A DNA stretch of 27,082 nucleotides from Flavobacterium sp. (GCA_030153045.1 JASLID010000077.1:1-27082); one strand, 5' to 3'. Shown: positions 15,904 through 23,434, numbered from the stretch's first letter. Program-made: numbers and translations. The notes: generated from the sequence alone by a model not told the origin.

Positions 15904-15944
15904 GATTTTAAGATGGTTCAATTTGGAAAAACCATCTTAAAATC
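15904..15944. repeat. 15-bp perfect inverted repeat between operon genes 1 and 2
   Basis: GATTTTAAGATGGTT (15904-15918) and AACCATCTTAAAATC (15930-15944) are exact reverse complements around an 11-base loop. In the transcript this is a strong hairpin between the deaminase and dehydrogenase genes. There is no T-tract after it on the minus strand, so it is more likely an mRNA processing or stability element than a full terminator. Confidence 0.75.
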
Positions 15945-15966
15945 AATACTTTACAAACTGAGATAA

Positions 15967-16905
15967 CTAACTTAACAACAAGCCTTCCGCAATTGTCTTT
16001 TTGTAATCCGGAAGTGTAGGTCTTGTTCGTAAACCTTCGTTAATAATCGCTTGAACCCTTTCTCTTTCTGTTCCGAATAATGGCAATCTCGGAGCGCGAA
16101 CATATTCTGTTCCGATTCCTGTGGCTACTTCGGCTAATTTTATATTTTGTACTAATTGCGCATTGATGTCCAATTCCAATAGAGGCAAGAACCATCTGTA
16201 AATTGCTATTGCTTCTTCAATTCTTCCCGCTTTAGCTAAGCTGTAAATAGCTACAGTTTCTGCCGGGAAAGCATCAACTAAACCGGCAACCCATCCATCG
16301 GCACCCATTAAAAGACTTTCTAACGCCAAGGTGTCTACTCCAGATAATATTTTTAATCGGTTTCCGAAACGGTTTTTAATTCGGGTCACATTAGAAATAT
16401 CTCTTGTAGACTCTTTTACTGCCTGAATGTTATCAAACTTTAACAACTCTTCAAACATATCTAAGGTTACTTCTATTTTATAATCAACGGGATTATTATA
16501 CACCATGATAGGCAGTGAAGTATTTTTAGCCACTTCGGAAAAATAAACTATCGTTTCATGATCAGTAGCTTTATATCTCATTGGAGGCAGAACCATTAGT
16601 CCTTTTGCACCATCTTGTTCGGCCTTATGTGCCGCTTCAATTGCTCCTTTGGTGGTTTGCTCGGCAATGTTCATTACAACAGGAACTCTTCCATCGACAA
16701 TCCTTACGGTCTCTCTTACAAGCTCTCTTTTTTCTACATCCAAAAGCGTACTTGCTTCTCCTAAGGTTCCTCCTAAGATTATACCATTTACACCCGCTTC
16801 CAATTGTGCTTTTACATTTACTTCAAACATGTTGAAGTCTAATGTATCATCTGATTTAAATTTTGTGGTAACTGCTGGCATTACCCCTTTCCACTGAATA
16901 CTCAT
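15967..16905 (-). CDS. DHDPS-family pyrroline-4-hydroxy-2-carboxylate deaminase
   Basis: A 312-residue TIM-barrel protein of the dihydrodipicolinate synthase/N-acetylneuraminate lyase superfamily. It has GGTLGE (45-50, usual GTTGE region), Tyr about 136 in MVYNNP and Schiff-base Lys about 164 in QAVKEST. The gene order with epimerase, D-oxidase and semialdehyde dehydrogenase indicates deamination of pyrroline-4-hydroxy-2-carboxylate to 2-oxoglutarate semialdehyde (HypD-type reaction) rather than lysine biosynthesis. It is the first gene of the six-gene minus-strand operon, transcribed away from the AraC-type regulator gene across a 173-base spacer. Function depends on context; the fold and Lys are certain. 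Confidence 0.88.
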   Translation of the reverse strand: MSIQWKGVMPAVTTKFKSDDTLDFNMFEVNVKAQLEAGVNGIILGGTLGEASTLLDVEKRELVRETVRIVDGRVPVVMNIAEQTTKGAIEAAHKAEQDGAKGLMVLPPMRYKATDHETIVYFSEVAKNTSLPIMVYNNPVDYKIEVTLDMFEELLKFDNIQAVKESTRDISNVTRIKNRFGNRLKILSGVDTLALESLLMGADGWVAGLVDAFPAETVAIYSLAKAGRIEEAIAIYRWFLPLLELDINAQLVQNIKLAEVATGIGTEYVRAPRLPLFGTERERVQAIINEGLRTRPTLPDYKKTIAEGLLLS

Positions 16906-16925
16906 AATTACTATTTATTTTTTTT

Positions 16926-16933
16926 CAAAATTA
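16926..16933 (-). promoter_or_regulatory. -7 promoter element of the hydroxyproline operon
   Basis: On the minus strand TAATTTTG fits TAnnTTTG about 20 bases before the start codon at 16905. There is no convincing -33 element at normal spacing, as expected of a promoter needing an activator. Confidence 0.45.
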
Positions 16934-16946
16934 TCGAGTATACTGC

Positions 16947-16979
16947 AAAACTATTTAGGATATATTATCTTAAAACTAT
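16947..16979. promoter_or_regulatory. Candidate operator: direct AAAACTAT repeats
   Basis: AAAACTAT occurs at 16947-16954 and 16972-16979, 25 bp apart in the same orientation, in the spacer between the divergent regulator and operon. The nearer copy lies where the -33 element of the operon promoter would be. AraC-family activators often bind direct repeats at such positions. Confidence 0.4.
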
Positions 16980-17031
16980 ACTATATTACCCCATTTTATA
17001 TCAACAGTTAAATTATTCAATTAATATTTAC

Positions 17032-17058
17032 TTGTTTTTAATAAAAAATATATATTTG
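17032..17058 (+). promoter_or_regulatory. Promoter of the AraC-family regulator gene
   Basis: TTG (17032-17034) and TATATTTG (17051-17058) are 16 bases apart, close to the Bacteroidota pattern. The -7 element ends 20 bases before the ATG at 17079. Confidence 0.5.
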
Positions 17059-17078
17059 ATTCCCTAGAATTTACTTTT

Positions 17079-17924
17079 ATGAAAATTTTTCCTTTCAAAA
17101 TACCTAAAGCAAAAGAGGAAGCACTCATTTATCAGGAAGACAGAGTGTTATTCTTCTATGACAAGTTACATCAGCACGAAGAAATACAGATTAGTTACAT
17201 TGAAAAAGGCGAGGGCACAATACTTGTAGGAGATACGATAACAGGGTATCAAAATGGAGATATCATTGTGATGGGCAGCAATTTACCTCATGTGTTTCGA
17301 AGCGAAATCAATAATAATGAAAAGTCAGTCATGCTGACCATCTTTTTTACCCCAAACTCTTTTGGCAAAGATTTTTTTGAGCTTCCGGAATTTAAAACAC
17401 TTGCTCCTTTTTTTGTAGCACTTAAGAATGGATTTAAAATTAGCTATGCTTCAAAGAAGATGGTAAACCAATTTAGAAAATTTAAAAAAGCGGATGAATT
17501 TGACCGCTTCTCTATTTTTCTGAAACTCATAAAAAACCTCTGCCTTTCAGAAAAAACAGCTCTTTCCAGTTTCATCTACGAGAAAACACTTACGGATAAT
17601 GAAGGCAAAAGAATGCAGTCTGTTTTTGAATATGTGATGACCAACTATCAGAAGAACATCACACTTGAAGAAATCGCATCAGTATCGAATATGACAAAAA
17701 ATGCTTTCTGCCGTTATTTCAAAGTTAGGACCAATAAGACTTTTTTTCAGTTTCTAATTGAGATCCGAATTGAACGAGCCGGGAAACTGTTGTTAAAAAA
17801 CAAAGAGTTTTCTGTATTGGAAATAGCCGAGTTTTGTGGATTTAATAACATTTCAAATTTCAACAGGAAGTTTAAAGAAATCAAGCATATCTCTCCGCTT
17901 CAATATCGGAAGATGCATTCATGA
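17079..17924 (+). CDS. AraC-family transcriptional regulator with cupin sensor domain
   Basis: A 281-residue regulator. Residues about 1-150 form a cupin-like effector domain (HEEIQISYIEKGEGTILVGD, then a metal-free-looking barrel with the typical GDIIVMGSNLPHVF strand). Residues about 185-281 form the double helix-turn-helix DNA-binding domain, including LEEIASVSNMTKNAFCRYFK and FSVLEIAEFCGFNNISNFNRKFKE, ending SPLQYRKM. Length and order are standard for this subgroup. It is divergent from the hydroxyproline operon, so it most likely activates that operon in response to hydroxyproline or a pathway intermediate. It is followed by a bidirectional terminator. Confidence 0.9.
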   Translation: MKIFPFKIPKAKEEALIYQEDRVLFFYDKLHQHEEIQISYIEKGEGTILVGDTITGYQNGDIIVMGSNLPHVFRSEINNNEKSVMLTIFFTPNSFGKDFFELPEFKTLAPFFVALKNGFKISYASKKMVNQFRKFKKADEFDRFSIFLKLIKNLCLSEKTALSSFIYEKTLTDNEGKRMQSVFEYVMTNYQKNITLEEIASVSNMTKNAFCRYFKVRTNKTFFQFLIEIRIERAGKLLLKNKEFSVLEIAEFCGFNNISNFNRKFKEIKHISPLQYRKMHS

Positions 17925-17962
17925 AAAAAAGCCCCTGATAAACAAATACCAGAGGTCTTTTC
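17925..17962. terminator. Bidirectional terminator between the regulator and M43 protease genes
   Basis: A stem of about 9 bp (AGCCCCTGATA against TACCAGAGGTCT, with G-T pairs) is flanked by A7 on the left and TCTTTT on the right. It lies between two converging stop codons (17924 and 17981). Confidence 0.6.
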
Positions 17963-17980
17963 ACTTAATAAAACTGCATT

Positions 17981-20848
17981 TTACTTTTTGACCATTTTCT
18001 TTGTGATCACTTTTTCGTTATTAACAGTAAGTTGGATCATATACAATCCTTTGCTGAATGAATGCGTATCAATACTTGTCGTTGGCGTGCTTACATTGAA
18101 TGATTTCTCATGAATACGTTGCCCTAAAATATTTACAATGGCAACCTCAACATTCTCCCCCAATAATTTAGACGTATCTATGGTAAATTGTGATTCAAAC
18201 GGATTGGGATAAACAGCTACATCCTGTTCCTGATTATTTTCGTCTACACCCATAACATTTGGCGTATAGATTGTCCCGTTTGGTTGAGTATTATAAGCAT
18301 AATTGGTTAACGTATAGCTTGAACCATCCGCTGAAACCGAAACTGCAAACCATCCGTAACAGGAATTACCGTTTCTGTAATATTCAAAGCCAATATAGCC
18401 TGATTGTCCGTCCCATACCGTGTAAGATGCATTTCTCAAAACATGCAAATCAGGATAAGCTCCACCGGCTACCATATTTCTTGTTGCATCAACCGGTTCG
18501 TTATTTCCTAAAAGAGTAATGTTTCTGGTTGCTCCATTGCAGATAAGCGGTTTTTGGTATGTTTCTAATTTCAAGGCATTTTGTGCCGCTGCATCTACAA
18601 ATGTTCCATAATACTTATCATCAGCATTGGCTTCAATTTGAAATGACTGCCATACATTATTCGGATCTACCGTATAATCAGGAACATCAACATAATAAAT
18701 ACCGTATGCATCTTCGAAATCCAAAGTAATAGTAACTACTGCTGATGCCAAAACTGCAGTTCCGCCTGTAATTGCCGGATTTAATAACGTTACGACTACA
18801 GTTGCGTCATTATTCGACATATGTTGAGTTGCATTTCCTGTAAAAGTAAGGTTGACTTGTGTATTGCTTAATGCCGTTAACACTGGAGTTAGACCAAATG
18901 GAACACCTGAAATAGTATAATGTGTTCCTAGGATCATTGTTCCGTTACTTTGTGTAAAAGTGCCATTATTCGTAGCTAAAAGAATCGTAGAACCGGCAGA
19001 AAAACTACCATCATTAGCAATCGCTTCACTAAGTTTAGGTGGAGAAACAGTCATCACAACGTTAGGAGTCATTCCTGTATAAATAGTTCCGTATGGTTCG
19101 GTGTTATAAGCATATTCAGTTATGGAATACCCAGAACCATCTGCATTCACAACTGCTTTAAACCATCCGTAACATGGAAGACCGTCAATCTTATATTCAA
19201 AGCCAATATAACCAGTTGAACCGTCCCAAGTAGTATATGTAGGCGTTCTAACATCTAATTGCCCCGGATATGCTATTGGTGGAGTCATATTACTGCTTCC
19301 ATTGACAGGCACATTAAAACCTAATTTGGTTATGTTTCTTGTTCCGGATTCACAGACTAAACTTTTTCCATATGTTTCTAATTTTAAATGATTCGCTGCA
19401 AAATGCCATGCTCCATACTTAACATCATCTCCTTTACTTATTTCAAAATAATCCCAAGTTGAAGTTGAAGTCACAGCAGCATCTGCCATATCTACAAAAA
19501 ATATCCCGTACGGGTCAGAGAATTGAAGTGAGAAACTCAAATTGGTACAATAAAAACCTGATGTCCCGCCTGAAAATGCTGCCGGTAAAAAAGAAACAGA
19601 TGCCAAAACGTTATTAACAGCAGCGTGAGCAGCTGCATTTCCGCTCAAAGTCAGTGTTAATTGTGAATTACTATTTACGGTAAGAACAGGTGTGATTCCG
19701 GCTGGAAATGTATGTGTAAAATGTGTTCCTAAGATCATTGTTCCCGATGAAAGTGCAAAAGTTCCACCATTTAAAGTAACCGAAGAATTAGTGATAAATG
19801 TACCTGTATTTGCAATAGCTTCTTTGAAAGTATTTGCATTTGCTGTTAACGAATTTCCCGTAATGTTAACTCCTGTCGCTACCAAATTTGCCGGTTGCCA
19901 CAAGGTAATTCGAGCAGGATGTTCTAAGGCAGCTAACATTCTTGCTATTTGACCTTGTGTAAACATTTTATAACAACCTGCAGCGCCATTATAGCCCATA
20001 TAGTTTTCAAAATTCACATTATCTCCAGTACAGTTTGTTCCAGGAGTACAGCCTAAGGTGTGTAACCCGTCTTCTTTAGGAGTATCACTAACTTCGTCAG
20101 TGCCTCCACATCCTCCATCAAAAGTGTGGATTAGATTTAGGAAGTGCCCAAATTCGTGGGTTAACACAGATGCGAATTCATCACCAGTATTCCCGTGTAA
20201 ATAAGCTCCATTGTATACTACTCTGGCTAAATTATTTTCAAACATCCAGGAATCCGGATACCAGGCTACTCCTGAATTTGTTGTTTGTCCGTCGTTGTAT
20301 AAATCGTTCTGAATGTAAACGTTCATATATTTATGATTGTCCCATGCATCGACCTGAATCTGATCATCATATCCGCCACCGTTTCCATAGCCATTTTTTG
20401 ATGAATGAAAAACGACGCCACTGGTACAGCTTCCGCTTGGATCAATTTTGGCCAACTTGAATTCGATATTCAAAGTACTTCTTCGTGGCTGAAAGAAAGG
20501 TTCTACCGTATTATAATCTGCATTTAAACCGTTAAAATCCTCATTCAATTTTTGAAGCGCTACTACTATTTTATCGTAAGTAACCGAATGTCCGTTATGC
20601 GTGGTTCCATAAACATGAAATACAACGGGAATGGTGTAAGTGGGGTCTAATCTGTTATCACCGCTTCTTTCAAAATGTTTATCAGCAAATTTCTTACTCA
20701 AAATATCAAAGTCGATTTTTTCTTTCAGTGCGTTCGGATTTTTTCTATAAATCACGTCATTCTCCTCCTTGGTTCTGCAAGAAGGTGTTTGAGCACTTAT
20801 ATCCATTATGGACAGAAAAAATAAGAGCAAAAATAGTTTTGTTTTCAT
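17981..20848 (-). CDS. Secreted M43-family (pappalysin-like) metalloprotease with T9SS type A sorting domain
   Basis: A 955-residue exported protease. It has a signal peptide (1-19, cleavage at ISA), a short propeptide-like region, then a catalytic domain with zinc motif HEFGHFLNLIH (His 231, Glu 232, His 235, His 241) and Met-turn ENYMGYN (Met about 284). This is the metzincin M43 pattern seen in cytophagalysin and ulilysin. Nearby Cys residues (about 247, 267, 273, 292) may form disulphides. Residues about 340-590 and 605-860 are two copies of one beta-rich domain of unknown role (both contain AIAN, GTMILGTH, DAYGI or DPYGI, and CYGWF). The C-terminus (VYPNPFESQF, KGLYMIQL, KKMVKK) is a type A T9SS sorting domain. 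Its closeness to the hydroxyproline operon suggests, but does not prove, that it attacks collagen-like protein. Confidence 0.88.
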   Translation of the reverse strand: MKTKLFLLLFFLSIMDISAQTPSCRTKEENDVIYRKNPNALKEKIDFDILSKKFADKHFERSGDNRLDPTYTIPVVFHVYGTTHNGHSVTYDKIVVALQKLNEDFNGLNADYNTVEPFFQPRRSTLNIEFKLAKIDPSGSCTSGVVFHSSKNGYGNGGGYDDQIQVDAWDNHKYMNVYIQNDLYNDGQTTNSGVAWYPDSWMFENNLARVVYNGAYLHGNTGDEFASVLTHEFGHFLNLIHTFDGGCGGTDEVSDTPKEDGLHTLGCTPGTNCTGDNVNFENYMGYNGAAGCYKMFTQGQIARMLAALEHPARITLWQPANLVATGVNITGNSLTANANTFKEAIANTGTFITNSSVTLNGGTFALSSGTMILGTHFTHTFPAGITPVLTVNSNSQLTLTLSGNAAAHAAVNNVLASVSFLPAAFSGGTSGFYCTNLSFSLQFSDPYGIFFVDMADAAVTSTSTWDYFEISKGDDVKYGAWHFAANHLKLETYGKSLVCESGTRNITKLGFNVPVNGSSNMTPPIAYPGQLDVRTPTYTTWDGSTGYIGFEYKIDGLPCYGWFKAVVNADGSGYSITEYAYNTEPYGTIYTGMTPNVVMTVSPPKLSEAIANDGSFSAGSTILLATNNGTFTQSNGTMILGTHYTISGVPFGLTPVLTALSNTQVNLTFTGNATQHMSNNDATVVVTLLNPAITGGTAVLASAVVTITLDFEDAYGIYYVDVPDYTVDPNNVWQSFQIEANADDKYYGTFVDAAAQNALKLETYQKPLICNGATRNITLLGNNEPVDATRNMVAGGAYPDLHVLRNASYTVWDGQSGYIGFEYYRNGNSCYGWFAVSVSADGSSYTLTNYAYNTQPNGTIYTPNVMGVDENNQEQDVAVYPNPFESQFTIDTSKLLGENVEVAIVNILGQRIHEKSFNVSTPTTSIDTHSFSKGLYMIQLTVNNEKVITKKMVKK

Positions 20849-20864
20849 AGTTAATTTTTTTTTT

Positions 20865-20872
20865 CAAATCTA
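20865..20872 (-). promoter_or_regulatory. Possible -7 element for the M43 protease gene
   Basis: On the minus strand TAGATTTG matches TAnnTTTG 16 bases before the ATG at 20848. No well-placed -33 element is visible. The rest of 20873-20971 is A+T-rich without a gene. Confidence 0.4.
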
Positions 20873-20971
20873 TATTGATATCAAAAAAATTAACCATACT
20901 ATTTTACCTGCAATTAATATTAAATTAACAATGTTTACTGTTTTTTAACATTATCAATACATATATATACA

Positions 20972-21007
20972 AAAAAGCGCGATAAATTTAAACTTATCGC
21001 GCTTTTT
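20972..21007. terminator. Terminator at the end of the ruvC operon
   Basis: AAAAAGCGCGATAA and TTATCGCGCTTTTT form a perfect 14-bp stem around an 8-base loop. It lies 16 bases beyond the stop codon of the PH-SHOCT gene (21024), with T's on the minus strand. Confidence 0.88.
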
Positions 21008-21023
21008 ATATATTTTTTCTTTT

Positions 21024-21755
21024 CTACATATACTGCAAAATCTCCGCTTTCAGTTTATCGTAATCCCCTTGAAGGATTAATCCGTTGTCTAAGAGTCTCT
21101 TATAGTTCTGCAATTTGGCAAACAATTCGTCGCTGCTCATTTCGCTTATTTTTTTCTCTCCTGTAGAGGCTTGAGCTTTATCTCCTTCTGCGACAGGTTC
21201 AGCATATGTTGGAACATAGGGCATGATTTCGGCAAAATCAGTTACTTCTTCAGTCTCCATCTCTTCAATCATTTGTTCTTGAACTGGTTGTGTTTCAACT
21301 ACTGTATTATCTTCAGCAATAAAAGTTTCTTCTGCAACAACTGGCGCAGCTACAACAGGATTTTTTAGTAAATCCAATTGCTCTTTGGCATATGTATATA
21401 ACTTTCTTGCTTGATTTTTAGGTAAATAATCGATGGTCAAAGTCAATTCTGTTTTGGTCGAAAAAGAAAAATCTGAACCTAGCAAACCTTCTTTTACAAA
21501 CGTTCCTGAAATGTCATCCCAATCATAATCCATAAACTCCATCGACAAGCCTAAATTCTTTGGTTTACAAATAATAATTCTTTTGTTCGTTACCACGATA
21601 CTATCAGGGAAAACAGTAATAGCAGGTTTTTTTTGCACAGCAATATAACCTACTTCTTCGTTTGTCATTAGAAGATTTTGAAGCTTCGAAGTGATTTTTT
21701 CAATAGCCTTTGGATCTTGATCTTCGTTTAATATTTTCTTTAAATTGTCAATCAT
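21024..21755 (-). CDS. PH-like and SHOCT domain protein
   Basis: Starting at the ATG at 21755 (243 residues; an ATG at 21794 adds 13 unlikely residues), the protein has a bacterial PH-like domain in roughly residues 30-130 (AITVFPDSIVVTNKRIIICKP, then DWDDISGTFVKEGLLGS). A low-complexity Glu/Val/Pro-rich linker follows (about 130-200), and the last 30 residues are a SHOCT domain (SSDELFAKLQNYKRLLDNGLI, QGDYDKLKAEIL). SHOCT domains often mark oligomerisation or membrane-associated proteins. No signal peptide or membrane segment is present, so it should be cytoplasmic. It is the last gene of the ruvC-hemW operon, 48 bases after the MmcQ gene. Its biological role is unknown. Confidence 0.8.
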   Translation of the reverse strand: MIDNLKKILNEDQDPKAIEKITSKLQNLLMTNEEVGYIAVQKKPAITVFPDSIVVTNKRIIICKPKNLGLSMEFMDYDWDDISGTFVKEGLLGSDFSFSTKTELTLTIDYLPKNQARKLYTYAKEQLDLLKNPVVAAPVVAEETFIAEDNTVVETQPVQEQMIEEMETEEVTDFAEIMPYVPTYAEPVAEGDKAQASTGEKKISEMSSDELFAKLQNYKRLLDNGLILQGDYDKLKAEILQYM

Positions 21756-21803
21756 AATCGTAATAAATGGGTTAAGTGTATAACTAGGCATCAAATGTAA
21801 TGC

Positions 21804-22175
21804 CTAATTTTCTGAATTTTGAATTTCGGTTTGTATTTTTTTAGTTAAACTTTTAAAAATCAAATCATAAGAATGGTCTATTAATTCTTTTAAAAAAGTA
21901 TCTGATATTTCGTTATTGACTGCTACAGTATTCCAGTGAATTTTACTCATGTGATACCCTGCCTGAATATCGTCGTATTGTACTCGCAACTCTTGTGCCC
22001 AATCAGGGTCACATTTCAAATTTAACGCAGGTTTCCCATTTTCCCATTCTTTTAAAGACGACAATGCAAACATTTTTCCGCCGACTTTAAACACCAATGT
22101 ATCTTCATCAAAAGGAAAATGTTCTGTTACTCCTTTTTTGGACAAACAATAATCGTAATAAACATCAATTGTCAT
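21804..22175 (-). CDS. MmcQ/YjbR family protein
   Basis: A 123-residue protein of the MmcQ/YjbR family, recognised from EHFPFDEDTLVFKVGGKMFAL, the NLKCDP segment and the closing GYHMSKIHWNTVAVN block. The fold is CyaY-like and the family is often labelled DNA-binding, but the function is not established. Length is normal. It sits 9 bases after the GNAT gene and is probably co-transcribed with it. Confidence 0.88.
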   Translation of the reverse strand: MTIDVYYDYCLSKKGVTEHFPFDEDTLVFKVGGKMFALSSLKEWENGKPALNLKCDPDWAQELRVQYDDIQAGYHMSKIHWNTVAVNNEISDTFLKELIDHSYDLIFKSLTKKIQTEIQNSEN

Positions 22176-22184
22176 TTTATACTT

Positions 22185-22586
22185 TTAAATCATTAATTTT
22201 TCCATTAATTTTTCAGGATTTTGAACTGAGGTAAAACCGAATTTTTCATACAAAAAATGTGCATCTAAAGTTGCCAATCCCCATATTTTGACATTTTTAA
22301 ATTTTAATTCATTCATTATATTTTCAATCAAAATAGTCGAATATCCTTTTCCTTGGTGCTTTTCAATTATAAAAACATCCATTAAATAAGCAAAAGAAAC
22401 GCAATCACTAACTACCCTAGCAAAACCTATTTGTTGTTCATTGAGATAAATTCCGAAACAAAAAGAATGATCAATTGTAGTCTGAACATCTTCAATTGTT
22501 CGTCCTTTCGCCCAATAGGTATTTGTTAAAAATTGCTGGATGAATGGAACATCTAATTTATTTTTATCGGTAGAGACTGTTATCAT
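22185..22586 (-). CDS. GNAT-family N-acetyltransferase
   Basis: A 133-residue acetyltransferase. The acetyl-CoA pyrophosphate-binding motif is visible as EKHQGKGYSTILIENI (Q-x-x-G-x-G/A form), preceded by the beta-4 strand YLMDVFI and followed by HFLYEKFGFTSV near the C-terminus. Length is usual for the small GNATs of this kind. The acceptor substrate is unknown. Its start codon overlaps the stop of the upstream cyclase-family gene by four bases (ATGA), so translation is probably coupled. Confidence 0.88.
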   Translation of the reverse strand: MITVSTDKNKLDVPFIQQFLTNTYWAKGRTIEDVQTTIDHSFCFGIYLNEQQIGFARVVSDCVSFAYLMDVFIIEKHQGKGYSTILIENIMNELKFKNVKIWGLATLDAHFLYEKFGFTSVQNPEKLMEKLMI

Positions 22587-23347
22587 ATTTTATACAAAAT
22601 GGGCTTACTCGGGCTGGCATCATTCTCAAACGAAGCAATTTGAATGTTTAGTATGTAACTGCCATCCGAAATTTCATCCTTTACAAAAATCATTTCGGTA
22701 ATGGTACAATTCATTCGTGCGTCAGTATTCAAAACATGGACATCTTTTACGTTCCAAAAGGCTTTATGTGCTAATAATTTTCCTTCATCATGTTCTTTAT
22801 CCACACTTGGCAAGTCGATCAGCAAATGTTGAATTCCGCTTTCGCGAATGAAAATTGCTGCATCCTCAGCCAAATAAGGCGGATTCGTGTTTGAATATTT
22901 TCTGGACAATTTTGCTTTTTCATTCGGCAATGTTCGAATCACAATCGCTTCAGGAAATTTTCCATTCAAAGCCATTTCAATCTGATTTTTAGTGATAACC
23001 AAATCTTCTCCCTGAATTTCCGGTTGAACAGAAATCAATTCGGCAGTAAAAAAGAACTGCTTTAAACACTGATTAATACTATAAAAATCGCGTGTAATAT
23101 GTCCCAAACATTCCGTATGCGTACCATGTCCGTGTGGGTTAAAAAAAATATTATTAAAATTTGTTGAAGAACTTCCTTCTGAAACTTTCCCGATCCAATC
23201 GCCAAAAACGACAGGTTCAATCACTGGTTTTTCGATGTACCAGGCAATAGGATTTTCGTCAGTATTGGTTAATGGGATGGAAATATCAAGGGGTTTCGAT
23301 AGATCGATTTCGAAAGTTTTATTTTGATGCTGAATTTTTGTTAACAC
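22583..23347 (-). CDS. Cyclase-family (kynurenine formamidase-like) metal hydrolase
   Basis: A protein of about 254 residues from the cyclase/kynurenine formamidase superfamily. DLSKPLDISIPL at the N-terminus and HGHGTHTECLGH (the family's HxGTHxDxPxH metal site, here with Glu-Cys in place of Asp-x-Pro) identify it. I prefer a GTG start at 23347 because it gives an N-terminus like other members. A TTG start at 23377 would place the beginning inside an extragenic repeat. Members hydrolyse formylkynurenine or other amides and lactones, but the altered metal motif makes the substrate uncertain. It follows hemW in the operon and overlaps the GNAT gene by four bases. Confidence 0.78.
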   Translation of the reverse strand: MLTKIQHQNKTFEIDLSKPLDISIPLTNTDENPIAWYIEKPVIEPVVFGDWIGKVSEGSSSTNFNNIFFNPHGHGTHTECLGHITRDFYSINQCLKQFFFTAELISVQPEIQGEDLVITKNQIEMALNGKFPEAIVIRTLPNEKAKLSRKYSNTNPPYLAEDAAIFIRESGIQHLLIDLPSVDKEHDEGKLLAHKAFWNVKDVHVLNTDARMNCTITEMIFVKDEISDGSYILNIQIASFENDASPSKPILYKI

Positions 23348-23362
23348 AAATTTATTTTTTAG

Positions 23363-23425
23363 GCCACTAAGACTCAAAGTTTAATTCTTTGATTTTCATT
23401 TTTTGCGTCTTTGCTCCTTTGTGGC
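23363..23425. repeat. Imperfect inverted extragenic repeat
   Basis: GCCACTAAGACTCAAAG (23363-23379) and the right arm at 23406-23425 (reading CGTCTTTGCTCCTTTGTGGC) are reverse complements at about 13 of 17 positions. Sequences built from such CTTTGTG / CACAAAG units recur between genes in many Flavobacteriaceae, so this is probably a member of a dispersed repeat family. Confidence 0.5.
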
Positions 23426-23434
23426 GAATTTAAG

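Noticed and set aside
15967..16905. DapA (lysine biosynthesis dihydrodipicolinate synthase)
   Set aside because: The fold matches, but the operon context of hydroxyproline enzymes and the absence of lysine genes favour the pyrroline-4-hydroxy-2-carboxylate deaminase role.
17925..17962. Possible small RNA between the regulator and M43 genes
   Set aside because: A bidirectional terminator explains the hairpin; only 56 bases lie between the stop codons.
18270..19830. CRISPR or tandem DNA repeat
   Set aside because: The similarity is at protein level, from a duplicated domain in the M43 protease; there are no short regular repeats and spacers.
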